Of a stretch of 5,094 nt of DNA, positions 1 through 5,094 are shown piece after piece; positions within the stretch are counted from its first letter, which is position 1, and the number at the start of each line of letters is the position of its first letter. The position numbers and the translations under genes were made by a program. Origin of the DNA: VFJL01 sp043752345 (lineage in GTDB: Bacteria; Pseudomonadota; Gammaproteobacteria; Burkholderiales; Nitrosomonadaceae); assembly GCA_043752345.1 (NCBI GenBank), contig JAYUYT010000079.1, positions 1-5,094 on the forward strand, given 5' to 3'. The notes beneath the pieces were generated by a model, which saw only the letters and a program-made list of their open reading frames with translations, had not been told where the DNA came from and did not search any database.

Positions 1-321
1 CGGCGTGGTCAGGCGCTGGACTCAATGGTATCGGGCGGTTGTATCATCAGCGGGTCGACGGTACGCCGCTCCGTACTGTTTTCCAATGTGCAGGTTCGCA
101 GCTATAGCAGTATCGAGGACTCGGTGATACTGCCCAACGTCATCGTCGCCCGGCATGCGCGCCTAAAGCGGGTGGTAGTGGACAAGAACTGCATGATTCC
201 TGAAGGACTGACGGTGGGATTCGATCCGGAGGAAGATCGCAAGCGCTTCCATGTCACTGACAAAGGCATTACGCTTATTACCCCGGAAATGCTCGGGCAG
301 TATGTGCATTATGTCAGGTAG
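1..321 (+). CDS. glgC: Glucose-1-phosphate adenylyltransferase (ADP-glucose pyrophosphorylase), C-terminal part, 5' end outside the window
   Basis: GlgC makes ADP-glucose and pyrophosphate from ATP and glucose-1-phosphate, the committed step of bacterial glycogen synthesis in the cytoplasm. The frame is open from base 1 and ends at TAG 319-321, giving 106 residues of a protein that is usually about 420-430 long. Only the C-terminal left-handed beta-helix domain is present; the nucleotidyltransferase domain lies upstream of the window. Visible family signatures are SMVSGGCIISGS near the start, then VRRSVLFSNV, YSSIEDSVILPNV, the basic stretch ARLKRVVVDKNC, IPEGLTVGFDPEEDRKRF and the terminal TPEMLGQ. 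An internal ATG at 25 is not the true start, because the GlgC-like sequence runs through it from base 1 (RRGQALDS). No frameshift or damage is seen in the visible part. Two GH57 glucan enzymes follow on the same strand, which fits a glycogen cluster. Identification is firm; whether the full gene is intact cannot be judged. Confidence 0.95.
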   Translation, partial: RRGQALDSMVSGGCIISGSTVRRSVLFSNVQVRSYSSIEDSVILPNVIVARHARLKRVVVDKNCMIPEGLTVGFDPEEDRKRFHVTDKGITLITPEMLGQYVHYVR

Positions 322-412
322 CCGGATGGCCGGGGATCAAAGACAGAGTGTGGGCGGCCCCCCGTGCCAGTTGAAGTCGTCCTGCTGAATTTTCATAGAG
401 TTTCCAGCGCAA
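322..412. other. Intergenic spacer between glgC and the first GH57 gene, no clear signal
   Basis: This 91-base stretch holds no gene. A G/C-rich patch around 349-362 lacks a proper stem-loop followed by a T run, so I see no intrinsic terminator after glgC. The best promoter-like pair, TTGAAG at 371-376 and CATAGA at 394-399 with a 17-base spacer, matches the sigma-70 consensus poorly (4/6 and 3/6). Read-through from glgC into the next gene is therefore the simpler reading, though the sequence does not prove it. Confidence 0.4.
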
Positions 413-2119
413 ATGCAACCACTAAACCTCGTCCTGCTGTGGCACATGCACCAGCCGGATTATCGTAATTACAAGACCGGTGAATTTACGCTGCCGTGGG
501 TGTATCTGCATGCCATCAAGGATTACACTGACATGGCACATCACCTTGAGGCGCATCCGCGCGTCAAGGCAGTAGTGAATTTCGTGCCGGTGCTGCTGGA
601 CCAGTTGGAAGATTACGCCACACAGTTTGCCTTGGGGCGGATGCGCGATCCGCTATTGCGCTTGCTGACTACCCCCGACCTGGATCAGGTATCTGCGAGC
701 GAGCGTCTGCGTGTATTCGATAGCTGTTTTCGCAGCAACCATACCCGGATGCTGCAGCCGTATCCGGCATACCAGCACCTGTATGACCTGCACGCAAAGC
801 TGCGTGAACACGGCGAGGCCCAATTGGCCTATCTTTCCGGCCAATACCTGGCGGACTTGGTGGTGTGGTATCACCTGGTATGGACCGGTGAGAGTGTGCG
901 CCGGGGCAATGAGGTGGTGGCGCGATTGATGGCGCAAGGCGGGAATTTTAGCCACGCTGACCGGGTTGAATTATTTAACCTGATTGGAGAGTTGATCCAG
1001 GGGTTGATTCCGCGCTACCGCAAGCTGGCCGAGTCAGGTCAGATCGAGCTGTCTACCACACCGCATTACCATCCACTCTCGCCACTGCTGATTGATTTTA
1101 CTTCTGCGCGCGACAGTCTGCCCGACGTTGCTTTGCCAACGGAAGAGACTTACCCAGGAGGGCGCAGTCGTGTCGCATTCCATGTGGCATCAGCGATCGA
1201 GAGTCATGCGCGGCGCTTCGGTAGCAAGCCTGTTGGCGTATGGCCGGCGGAAGGTGCGGTATCCGCACCATTGCTGGAAATCATGGCAGAGCAGGGCTGT
1301 CAATGGAGTGCCAGCGGTGAGGGCGTGCTGGTCAACAGTCTGTACAAATCATATCCTGACAGACCACTGCCGGAGCGAGGCCGGTATCTTTACCGCCCCT
1401 ACCGGGTGCAGGGGAGAAGCGATGGCCTGACCTGTTTTTTTCGTGACGATAAACTATCGGACATGATCGGCTTCGAATACGCCAAATGGTTTGGCCGCGA
1501 TGCCGCCGAGCATCTGGTGCATTCGTTCGAAGAAATCAGCCGTGCTGCCCCAGCGGGGGAGATCCCGGTGGTGAGCGTGATTCTGGATGGCGAGAATGCC
1601 TGGGAATATTATCCTTATAACGGCTATCATTTCTTTAATGATCTTTATGAAATTCTTGAAAATCATCCTTCAATCCGTGCCACCACTTACCGCGACTATG
1701 TCGCATCCTCGGAGTATGTCGCCGCCGTCGTGCTGCCGGTGCTGGCGGCGGGCAGTTGGGTGTACGGGACATTTTCCACCTGGATCGGCGACCACGACAA
1801 GAACCATGCGTGGGACCTGTTATGTGCCGCCAAGCGCAGCTACGATCTGGTGATGCAAAGCGGGCGCATGACCGACGAGGAAAAGGCTGCAGCCGGACGG
1901 CAATTGGCTTCCTGCGAAAGTTCGGACTGGTTCTGGTGGCTGGGTGATTACAATCCACCGAATGTGGTGGAAGGTTTTGACAAGCTGTTCCGCGACAATC
2001 TGGCCAATCTTTACGGTTTGCTGAAATTGCCGATACCGGCAGCGGTGCTTGAGCCGATCAGCCATGGCAGCGGACATCCCGAGTCGGGCGGTGCGATGCG
2101 GCGATCCACGTTGGAATAA
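413..2119 (+). CDS. Cytoplasmic glycoside hydrolase family 57 protein, amylopullulanase/alpha-amylase-like
   Basis: A retaining GH57 enzyme of 568 residues, expected to act on alpha-1,4-linked (possibly also alpha-1,6-linked) glucans. The five GH57 conserved regions can be followed: HMHQP at residues 11-15; GQIELSTTPHYHPLSPLL at about 209-226; GVWPAEGAVS at 275-284, where Glu280 is the predicted nucleophile; LDGENAWEYYP at 391-401, where Asp392 is the predicted acid/base; and GSWVYGTFSTWIGDHDKNHAW at 447-467. A downstream SDWFWWLGDYN block (504-514) is typical of the amylopullulanase-like branch. There is no signal peptide, membrane segment, SLH or carbohydrate-binding domain, so it should stay in the cytoplasm and act on stored glycogen or imported maltodextrin. 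The ATG at 413 has a stop (TGA 386-388) 24 bases upstream in frame and puts HxHQP at the usual distance from the N-terminus; the Shine-Dalgarno is weak. The next GH57 gene starts 4 bases after its stop. Family is certain; hydrolase versus transferase or branching activity is not. Confidence 0.9.
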   Translation: MQPLNLVLLWHMHQPDYRNYKTGEFTLPWVYLHAIKDYTDMAHHLEAHPRVKAVVNFVPVLLDQLEDYATQFALGRMRDPLLRLLTTPDLDQVSASERLRVFDSCFRSNHTRMLQPYPAYQHLYDLHAKLREHGEAQLAYLSGQYLADLVVWYHLVWTGESVRRGNEVVARLMAQGGNFSHADRVELFNLIGELIQGLIPRYRKLAESGQIELSTTPHYHPLSPLLIDFTSARDSLPDVALPTEETYPGGRSRVAFHVASAIESHARRFGSKPVGVWPAEGAVSAPLLEIMAEQGCQWSASGEGVLVNSLYKSYPDRPLPERGRYLYRPYRVQGRSDGLTCFFRDDKLSDMIGFEYAKWFGRDAAEHLVHSFEEISRAAPAGEIPVVSVILDGENAWEYYPYNGYHFFNDLYEILENHPSIRATTYRDYVASSEYVAAVVLPVLAAGSWVYGTFSTWIGDHDKNHAWDLLCAAKRSYDLVMQSGRMTDEEKAAAGRQLASCESSDWFWWLGDYNPPNVVEGFDKLFRDNLANLYGLLKLPIPAAVLEPISHGSGHPESGGAMRRSTLE

Positions 2120-2123
2120 TCTG

Positions 2124-4136
2124 ATGCCGCCAACCATTTCCTTGCTTTTCGGCGTGCATGCGCATCAGCCTGTCGGCAACTTTCCGGAAGTGCTGGCCGA
2201 TGCGCATCTGCGCTGTTACAAACCCTTTCTGCAGGTACTCCATCGTTACCCGGATTTTCATTTTGCGGTACATTTTTCCGGCTGGTTGCTGGACTATCTG
2301 ATCGAACATTATCCGCAAGACATGGCACTGTTGCGGGAAATGGTGGCGCGGGGGCAAGTGGAATTATTCGGCGCGGGCGATACCGAGCCGGTACTGGCGG
2401 TGATTCCAAACCGTGATCGTATCGGGCAGATCCAGACTTTTTCAGACAAACTGGAAATGAAATTAGGCCAACGCCCCCAGGGCGCGTGGCTGACAGAACG
2501 GGTATGGGAGGCAACGGTAGTTCCGGCGCTGGCCGATTGCGGCATACGCTACGTGATTGTGGACGACTATCATTTTCTTTGCACTGGTAGAACGGTGGCG
2601 GAATTGAATGGTTACTTCACCACCGAGGAGGATGGGCGCACATTGGACCTGTTTCCCATTTCCGAAACCTTGCGCTACAAGCTGCCGTTTTCCCCGGCCC
2701 ACGAAGCGGTGGCATATATCGAATCTCTGGCCGAGGGCAGTAGCGCAGACGGCAGCAATGCGGCGGTTTATTTCGATGACATCGAAAAATTCGGCATTTG
2801 GCCGGAAACTTACCAATGGGTATACGAAAAAGGGTGGCTCGACCAATTCATCCAAGGTGTGCTGGCCTCGCCAAAAATCTGTACCCGGCACTACCGCGAT
2901 TATCATGCCAGCGAGAAGACTCGCGGCATAGTCTATCTGCCCACCACCTCCTACATTGAAATGAACGAATGGACGCTTCCTGCGCAACCAGCCAATGCCT
3001 ACGCCGATCTGGTGCAGCAGGCAAAAACGGATGGCCATTACGAACACGATAAAGCATTTCTGCGCGGCGGCATCTGGAAGAATTTCTTTTCGCTCTATCC
3101 CGAATCCAACTGGATGCACAAGCGCATGCTGGGACTTTCCGCGCGTCTTGCCACGCTGCCGCAGACGCAGCGCACTGCCGCCATGCAGCAGAAGCTGTAC
3201 GAGTCTCAGGCCAACGACGCTTATTGGCATGGTTTGTTTGGCGGCCTGTATCTGCCGCACCTGCGGCGCGCAGTATATAACGACATGGTCGCCTTGGAAG
3301 CAATGCTTGATGCCTGTGCGCCGCGTCCGATGCGTTTCATGGAAGATACCGATCTTGATGGAGTGGACGAAGCATATTTGCAGAATGGCGTGCTCCAGGC
3401 GGTGTTGAAACTGGATGGTAATGGCTGCATTTGTGAACTTGATGCCTATGCGCTCAATCACAATTTCGGTGATACCTTGCGGCGCCAGGCCGAACATTAT
3501 TACCGCCGGATTCAACAGGGTGAGGGCGGCGGACACGGGCACAGTGATGCAGGCATTGCCTCGGCGCATGAGCGCGTTAATTTCAAGCACAAAATAGATG
3601 CCGCGGACATGGAGGCTGACGATCATGTGCGCGGACTGTTCGTCGATCGTCTGAATGCTGTGTTCATGCACTATCGGCATGATCCTTCCACTGTGGGCGG
3701 CGTGCATTTTCTGGCAGATACGTCTTGCCTGTCTGTGAGCAAAAGTTTCGAGCTTGCGGGCAACCGTCTGCATGTATCGTACCGCTTCACCGGCGCAGCA
3801 GAGGGCGTATTCAGCACCGAGCTCAATCTCGCCATGCCCAGTTGCGACGGCTGGGGCGGGCGCTACATTCACCAGGGGCAAATCCCCGGCGGTTTTGGTC
3901 AACCGTTGCAGCTGGCTGCGTTGAATGAGATCACGCTGGACGATGATGTACTGGGCGGGAGCGTTACCTTGCATGTTTCCTCGCCAGTAGCGTTGTCTGC
4001 GCAGCCGCATTATTCTGTATCGCAGTCCGAGGGTGGGTTCGAGAAAATCATGCAGGCAGTGACGCTGAAACTGGAATGGCCGTTGACCGTGCGAGAACTG
4101 ATCATCACTCTGGAAATTAGCGTGCGCGGGAAATAA
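2124..4136 (+). CDS. GH57 4-alpha-glucanotransferase (amylomaltase-type) with C-terminal beta domain
   Basis: 670 residues, close to the length of the Thermococcus litoralis GH57 4-alpha-glucanotransferase. Such enzymes move maltooligosaccharide segments between alpha-1,4-glucans in the cytoplasm. Conserved regions in order: HAHQP (12-16); GQVELFGAGDTEPVLAVIP (77-95); WLTERVW (122-128), with Glu125 matching the T. litoralis nucleophile Glu123; YFDDIEKFGIWPETY (216-230), with Asp219 matching acid/base Asp214; and SQANDAYWHGLFGG (361-374) in the helical central domain (DUF1925-like). Residues from about 410 to 670 form the beta-rich C-terminal domain (DUF1926-like) of this subfamily. I chose ATG 2124 over the in-frame ATG 2049: the extra 25 residues are unlike the family and would overlap the preceding gene by 71 bases, whereas 2124 gives the usual short lead-in to HxHQP. 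GGA at 2113-2115 is a modest Shine-Dalgarno. The 4-base gap implies transcription with the upstream GH57 gene. Oddities: Ile220 where the archaeal enzyme has Gly after the catalytic Asp pair, and a Gly/His-rich loop at 467-475. Amylase activity is the main alternative. Confidence 0.9.
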   Translation: MPPTISLLFGVHAHQPVGNFPEVLADAHLRCYKPFLQVLHRYPDFHFAVHFSGWLLDYLIEHYPQDMALLREMVARGQVELFGAGDTEPVLAVIPNRDRIGQIQTFSDKLEMKLGQRPQGAWLTERVWEATVVPALADCGIRYVIVDDYHFLCTGRTVAELNGYFTTEEDGRTLDLFPISETLRYKLPFSPAHEAVAYIESLAEGSSADGSNAAVYFDDIEKFGIWPETYQWVYEKGWLDQFIQGVLASPKICTRHYRDYHASEKTRGIVYLPTTSYIEMNEWTLPAQPANAYADLVQQAKTDGHYEHDKAFLRGGIWKNFFSLYPESNWMHKRMLGLSARLATLPQTQRTAAMQQKLYESQANDAYWHGLFGGLYLPHLRRAVYNDMVALEAMLDACAPRPMRFMEDTDLDGVDEAYLQNGVLQAVLKLDGNGCICELDAYALNHNFGDTLRRQAEHYYRRIQQGEGGGHGHSDAGIASAHERVNFKHKIDAADMEADDHVRGLFVDRLNAVFMHYRHDPSTVGGVHFLADTSCLSVSKSFELAGNRLHVSYRFTGAAEGVFSTELNLAMPSCDGWGGRYIHQGQIPGGFGQPLQLAALNEITLDDDVLGGSVTLHVSSPVALSAQPHYSVSQSEGGFEKIMQAVTLKLEWPLTVRELIITLEISVRGK

Positions 4137-4151
4137 GAGTTACGAACTGCT
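4136..4151. terminator. Weak possible stem-loop between convergent genes
   Basis: The + strand can fold as AGAGTT, loop ACG, AACT-G-CT: six pairs with one bulged G, starting on the last base of the GH57 stop codon and followed by CTGTTTC. The same pairing exists on the - strand. The stem is short and A/T-rich and the T run is only three bases, so it is a poor intrinsic terminator. It is listed because it is the only hairpin in the 23-base gap between two converging stop codons. Confidence 0.2.
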
Positions 4152-4159
4152 CTGTTTCA

Positions 4160-5020
4160 TCAAATCACATTGATGGGTACTTTCAGATAAGTAGTACCGT
4201 TCGTTTCCGCTGGCGGCATCTCCCCCGCGCGCACATTGATCTGCACCGACGGCAGCAGCAAGGTCGGCATCTCCAGCGTGGCGTCCCGCGCTTCACGCAT
4301 GGCAACAAACTCGTCTTCGCTAATGCCGTCATGTACATGAATGTTGTGCGCGCGCTGCTCAGTCACCGTGCTTTGCCACTGTGCGGGGCGATTCACGGGC
4401 GGATAGTCGTGGCACATGAACAGTCGCGTGGCCGGCGATTGTGCGAGCAAGCGGCGCACCGAGCGGAACAGGCGGCGGGCGTCACCACCCGGAAAATCGG
4501 CGCGTGCGGTGCCCACATCCGGCATGAACAGCGTATCGCCTACAAAGATTGCATCGTCGAACTGATAAGCCATGTCGGCCGGTGTATGGCCTGGCAGCGC
4601 AATGGCTGTCGCATCCAGTTTGCCAACCTTGAAAGTTTCGCCATCTGCAAACAAATGGTCGAACTGCCTGCCGTCCGGAATGAAGTCATCGCCGAGATTG
4701 AATATCTTCTTGAAAGTTTCCTGCACCTGGGGAATTTCATGGCCTATGGCAATTCTTCCGCCCAGTTTTTCCCTGAGATAATGTGCGGAGGAGAGGTGGT
4801 CGGCGTGCGCATGCGTTTCGAGTATCCACGCAACATTCAGTTGCCGATCATGGATGGATGCAATCAACTTATCTGCAGATGAGGTGCTGATCCGGGCAGA
4901 TTTTGGCTCGTAATCCAGGACGGGATCGATAATCGCGCAACTCCCGCCAGGCTCGTCAAATACAACGTAGCTGACAGTCCATGTAGCCGGGTCAAAAAAA
5001 GCTTGGATTTGCGGGGACAT
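4160..5020 (-). CDS. Metallo-beta-lactamase-fold hydrolase of the persulfide dioxygenase (Blh/ETHE1-like) group
   Basis: 286 residues. Proteins of this group are mononuclear iron enzymes that oxidise glutathione persulfide to sulfite and glutathione in sulfide detoxification. The metal-site motifs are complete: THAHADH at 69-75, PGHTP at 143-147, GDTLF at 161-165 and CHDY at 203-206. By analogy with human ETHE1 (His79, His135, Asp154), the iron ligands would be His70, His145 and Asp162. Blocks recalled from Blh proteins include IDPVLDYEPKSARIST, FKKIFNLGDDF, FADGETFKVG, TARADFPGGDARRL and the C-terminal SVQINVRAGEMPP. The Blh protein of Xylella/Agrobacterium carries an extra N-terminal DUF442 domain; this one is the MBL domain alone. 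ATG at 5020 is preceded by AGGAG at 6 bases. The in-frame ATG at 5035 has no Shine-Dalgarno, and the TTG at 5065 lies upstream of the predicted -10. No signal peptide, so cytoplasmic. It is convergent with the glucan genes and separately transcribed. Family is firm; the exact substrate is inferred. Confidence 0.88.
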   Translation of the reverse strand: MSPQIQAFFDPATWTVSYVVFDEPGGSCAIIDPVLDYEPKSARISTSSADKLIASIHDRQLNVAWILETHAHADHLSSAHYLREKLGGRIAIGHEIPQVQETFKKIFNLGDDFIPDGRQFDHLFADGETFKVGKLDATAIALPGHTPADMAYQFDDAIFVGDTLFMPDVGTARADFPGGDARRLFRSVRRLLAQSPATRLFMCHDYPPVNRPAQWQSTVTEQRAHNIHVHDGISEDEFVAMREARDATLEMPTLLLPSVQINVRAGEMPPAETNGTTYLKVPINVI

Positions 5021-5025
5021 TGTTT

Positions 5026-5031
5026 TCTCCT
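5026..5031 (-). promoter_or_regulatory. Strong ribosome binding site of the persulfide dioxygenase gene
   Basis: On the - strand this reads AGGAGA; the AGGAG core is six bases (AAAACA) from ATG 5020. It decides the start codon over the upstream in-frame candidates at 5035 and 5065. It is the best Shine-Dalgarno in the window, clearly better than those of the two GH57 genes. Confidence 0.85.
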
Positions 5032-5047
5032 GCATGCGGAATTCGTG

Positions 5048-5077
5048 TTGACAATAATATATCAATTAATATATTAT
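5048..5077 (+). promoter_or_regulatory. Putative opposing promoter reading out of the right end of the window
   Basis: A perfect TTGACA -35 box lies at 5048-5053 on the + strand. The -10 may be TATATT at 5070-5075 (16-base spacer) or TATTAT at 5072-5077 (18-base spacer), each 5/6. It overlaps the - strand promoter almost completely, as expected from the palindromic sequence. It would serve a divergent gene beyond 5094. Because the symmetry alone creates the second set of boxes, its use depends on whether a + strand gene actually follows. Confidence 0.45.
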
Positions 5078-5084
5078 TCGTCAA
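5056..5084 (-). promoter_or_regulatory. Sigma-70-type promoter of the persulfide dioxygenase gene
   Basis: Read on the - strand, the -35 box is TTGACG (5084-5079, 5/6) and the -10 box is TATATT (5061-5056, 5/6), with the ideal 17-base spacer. Transcription should start near 5049, giving a leader of about 29 bases before ATG 5020. Both boxes lie inside the large palindrome at 5047-5085, so a protein bound there would block RNA polymerase. This is read from the sequence only; no start site is known. Confidence 0.7.
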
Positions 5085-5094
5085 CATAATGTTG
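5082..5094. repeat. Short perfect inverted repeat at the window edge
   Basis: CAACAT and ATGTTG are perfect 6-base inverted arms around a single central A. The repeat overlaps the right end of the large palindrome by four bases (CAAC) and reaches the last base of the window, so it may continue further. It could be part of a second regulator site or a chance match; the sequence does not decide. Confidence 0.4.

Larger units (their letters stand above)
5047..5085. promoter_or_regulatory. 39-bp AT-rich palindrome, probable repressor operator
   Basis: The left arm GTTGACAATAATATAT (5047-5062) pairs with the right arm ATATATTATT (5069-5078) plus GTCAAC (5080-5085). All 16 positions match, with one unpaired C at 5079. 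The centre is CAATTA (5063-5068), itself containing the palindrome AATT. It spans both promoter elements of the adjacent gene, the position expected of an operator for a dimeric repressor. Blh-type persulfide dioxygenase genes are known to be controlled by ArsR-family persulfide sensors of the BigR/SqrR type that bind AT-rich palindromes over the promoter. Assigning this site to such a regulator is an inference from the neighbouring gene, since no regulator gene is in the window. Confidence 0.6.

Noticed and set aside
322..365. G/C-rich patch after glgC as an intrinsic terminator
   Set aside because: Pairing segments are short or separated by a long loop and no T run follows.
371..399. Possible promoter TTGAAG-17-CATAGA upstream of the first GH57 gene
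   Set aside because: The -10 match is only 3/6 and there is no supporting AT-rich context; not distinguishable from chance.
377..439. 11-base direct repeat TCGTCCTGCTG at 377-387 and 429-439
   Set aside because: Only two copies, one within the coding sequence and made of common leucine/valine codons; no symmetry or flanking conservation suggests a function.
2049..2123. A 25-codon N-terminal extension of the glucanotransferase starting at ATG 2049
   Set aside because: It overlaps the end of the preceding gene, has no family similarity, and the ATG at 2124 gives the normal N-terminus just before HAHQP.
2463..4010. A 515-codon open frame on the - strand, antisense to the glucanotransferase gene
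   Set aside because: It lies entirely within a well-supported GH57 gene on the + strand, its translation resembles no family I know, and it is rich in Arg, Gln and His runs typical of reverse-strand reading of coding DNA.
5021..5065. A longer form of the persulfide dioxygenase starting at TTG 5065 or ATG 5035
   Set aside because: The TTG lies upstream of the predicted -10 box and inside the operator. The ATG at 5035 lacks a Shine-Dalgarno, while ATG 5020 has AGGAG at the ideal distance.

Overview
The window holds the 3' end of a glycogen/starch-metabolism gene cluster on the + strand, followed by a convergent single-gene sulfur-metabolism unit on the - strand. Base composition looks moderate (GC roughly mid-50s by eye). 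The proteins read as Gram-negative, and the C-terminal GlgC sequence and the Blh-type hydrolase both look proteobacterial. My best guess is a betaproteobacterium, perhaps Nitrosomonadales such as the iron- or sulfur-oxidising Gallionellaceae/Sulfuricellaceae. That placement comes from remembered family resemblance and gene content, not from a marker gene, so it is weak.

Layout: 1-321 is the C-terminal quarter of glgC (ADP-glucose pyrophosphorylase), cut by the window edge. A 91-base gap (322-412) without a convincing promoter or terminator follows. 413-2119 encodes a cytoplasmic family GH57 glycosidase of the amylopullulanase-like type. Four bases later, 2124-4136 encodes a second, clearly different GH57 enzyme of the 4-alpha-glucanotransferase type. 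A 23-base gap separates its stop from the stop of a convergent gene, 4160-5020 (-), which encodes a single-domain metallo-beta-lactamase-fold protein of the persulfide dioxygenase/Blh group. The last 75 bases carry that gene's ribosome binding site and promoter, plus a striking 39-bp AT-rich palindrome (5047-5085). The palindrome contains face-to-face promoter elements for both strands, so it is probably an operator controlling this gene and a divergent gene beyond the window.

How it fits together: GlgC makes ADP-glucose for glycogen synthesis. The two GH57 enzymes probably cleave and rearrange alpha-1,4 (and perhaps alpha-1,6) glucan chains inside the cell, so the three + strand genes look like one storage-polysaccharide module. 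The - strand gene probably oxidises glutathione persulfide to sulfite during sulfide detoxification and is an unrelated transcription unit. I see no mobile element, tRNA, rRNA or CRISPR array. The genes themselves belong to known families. The most interesting points are the symmetrical promoter/operator at the right edge and the pairing of two different GH57 subfamilies behind glgC.
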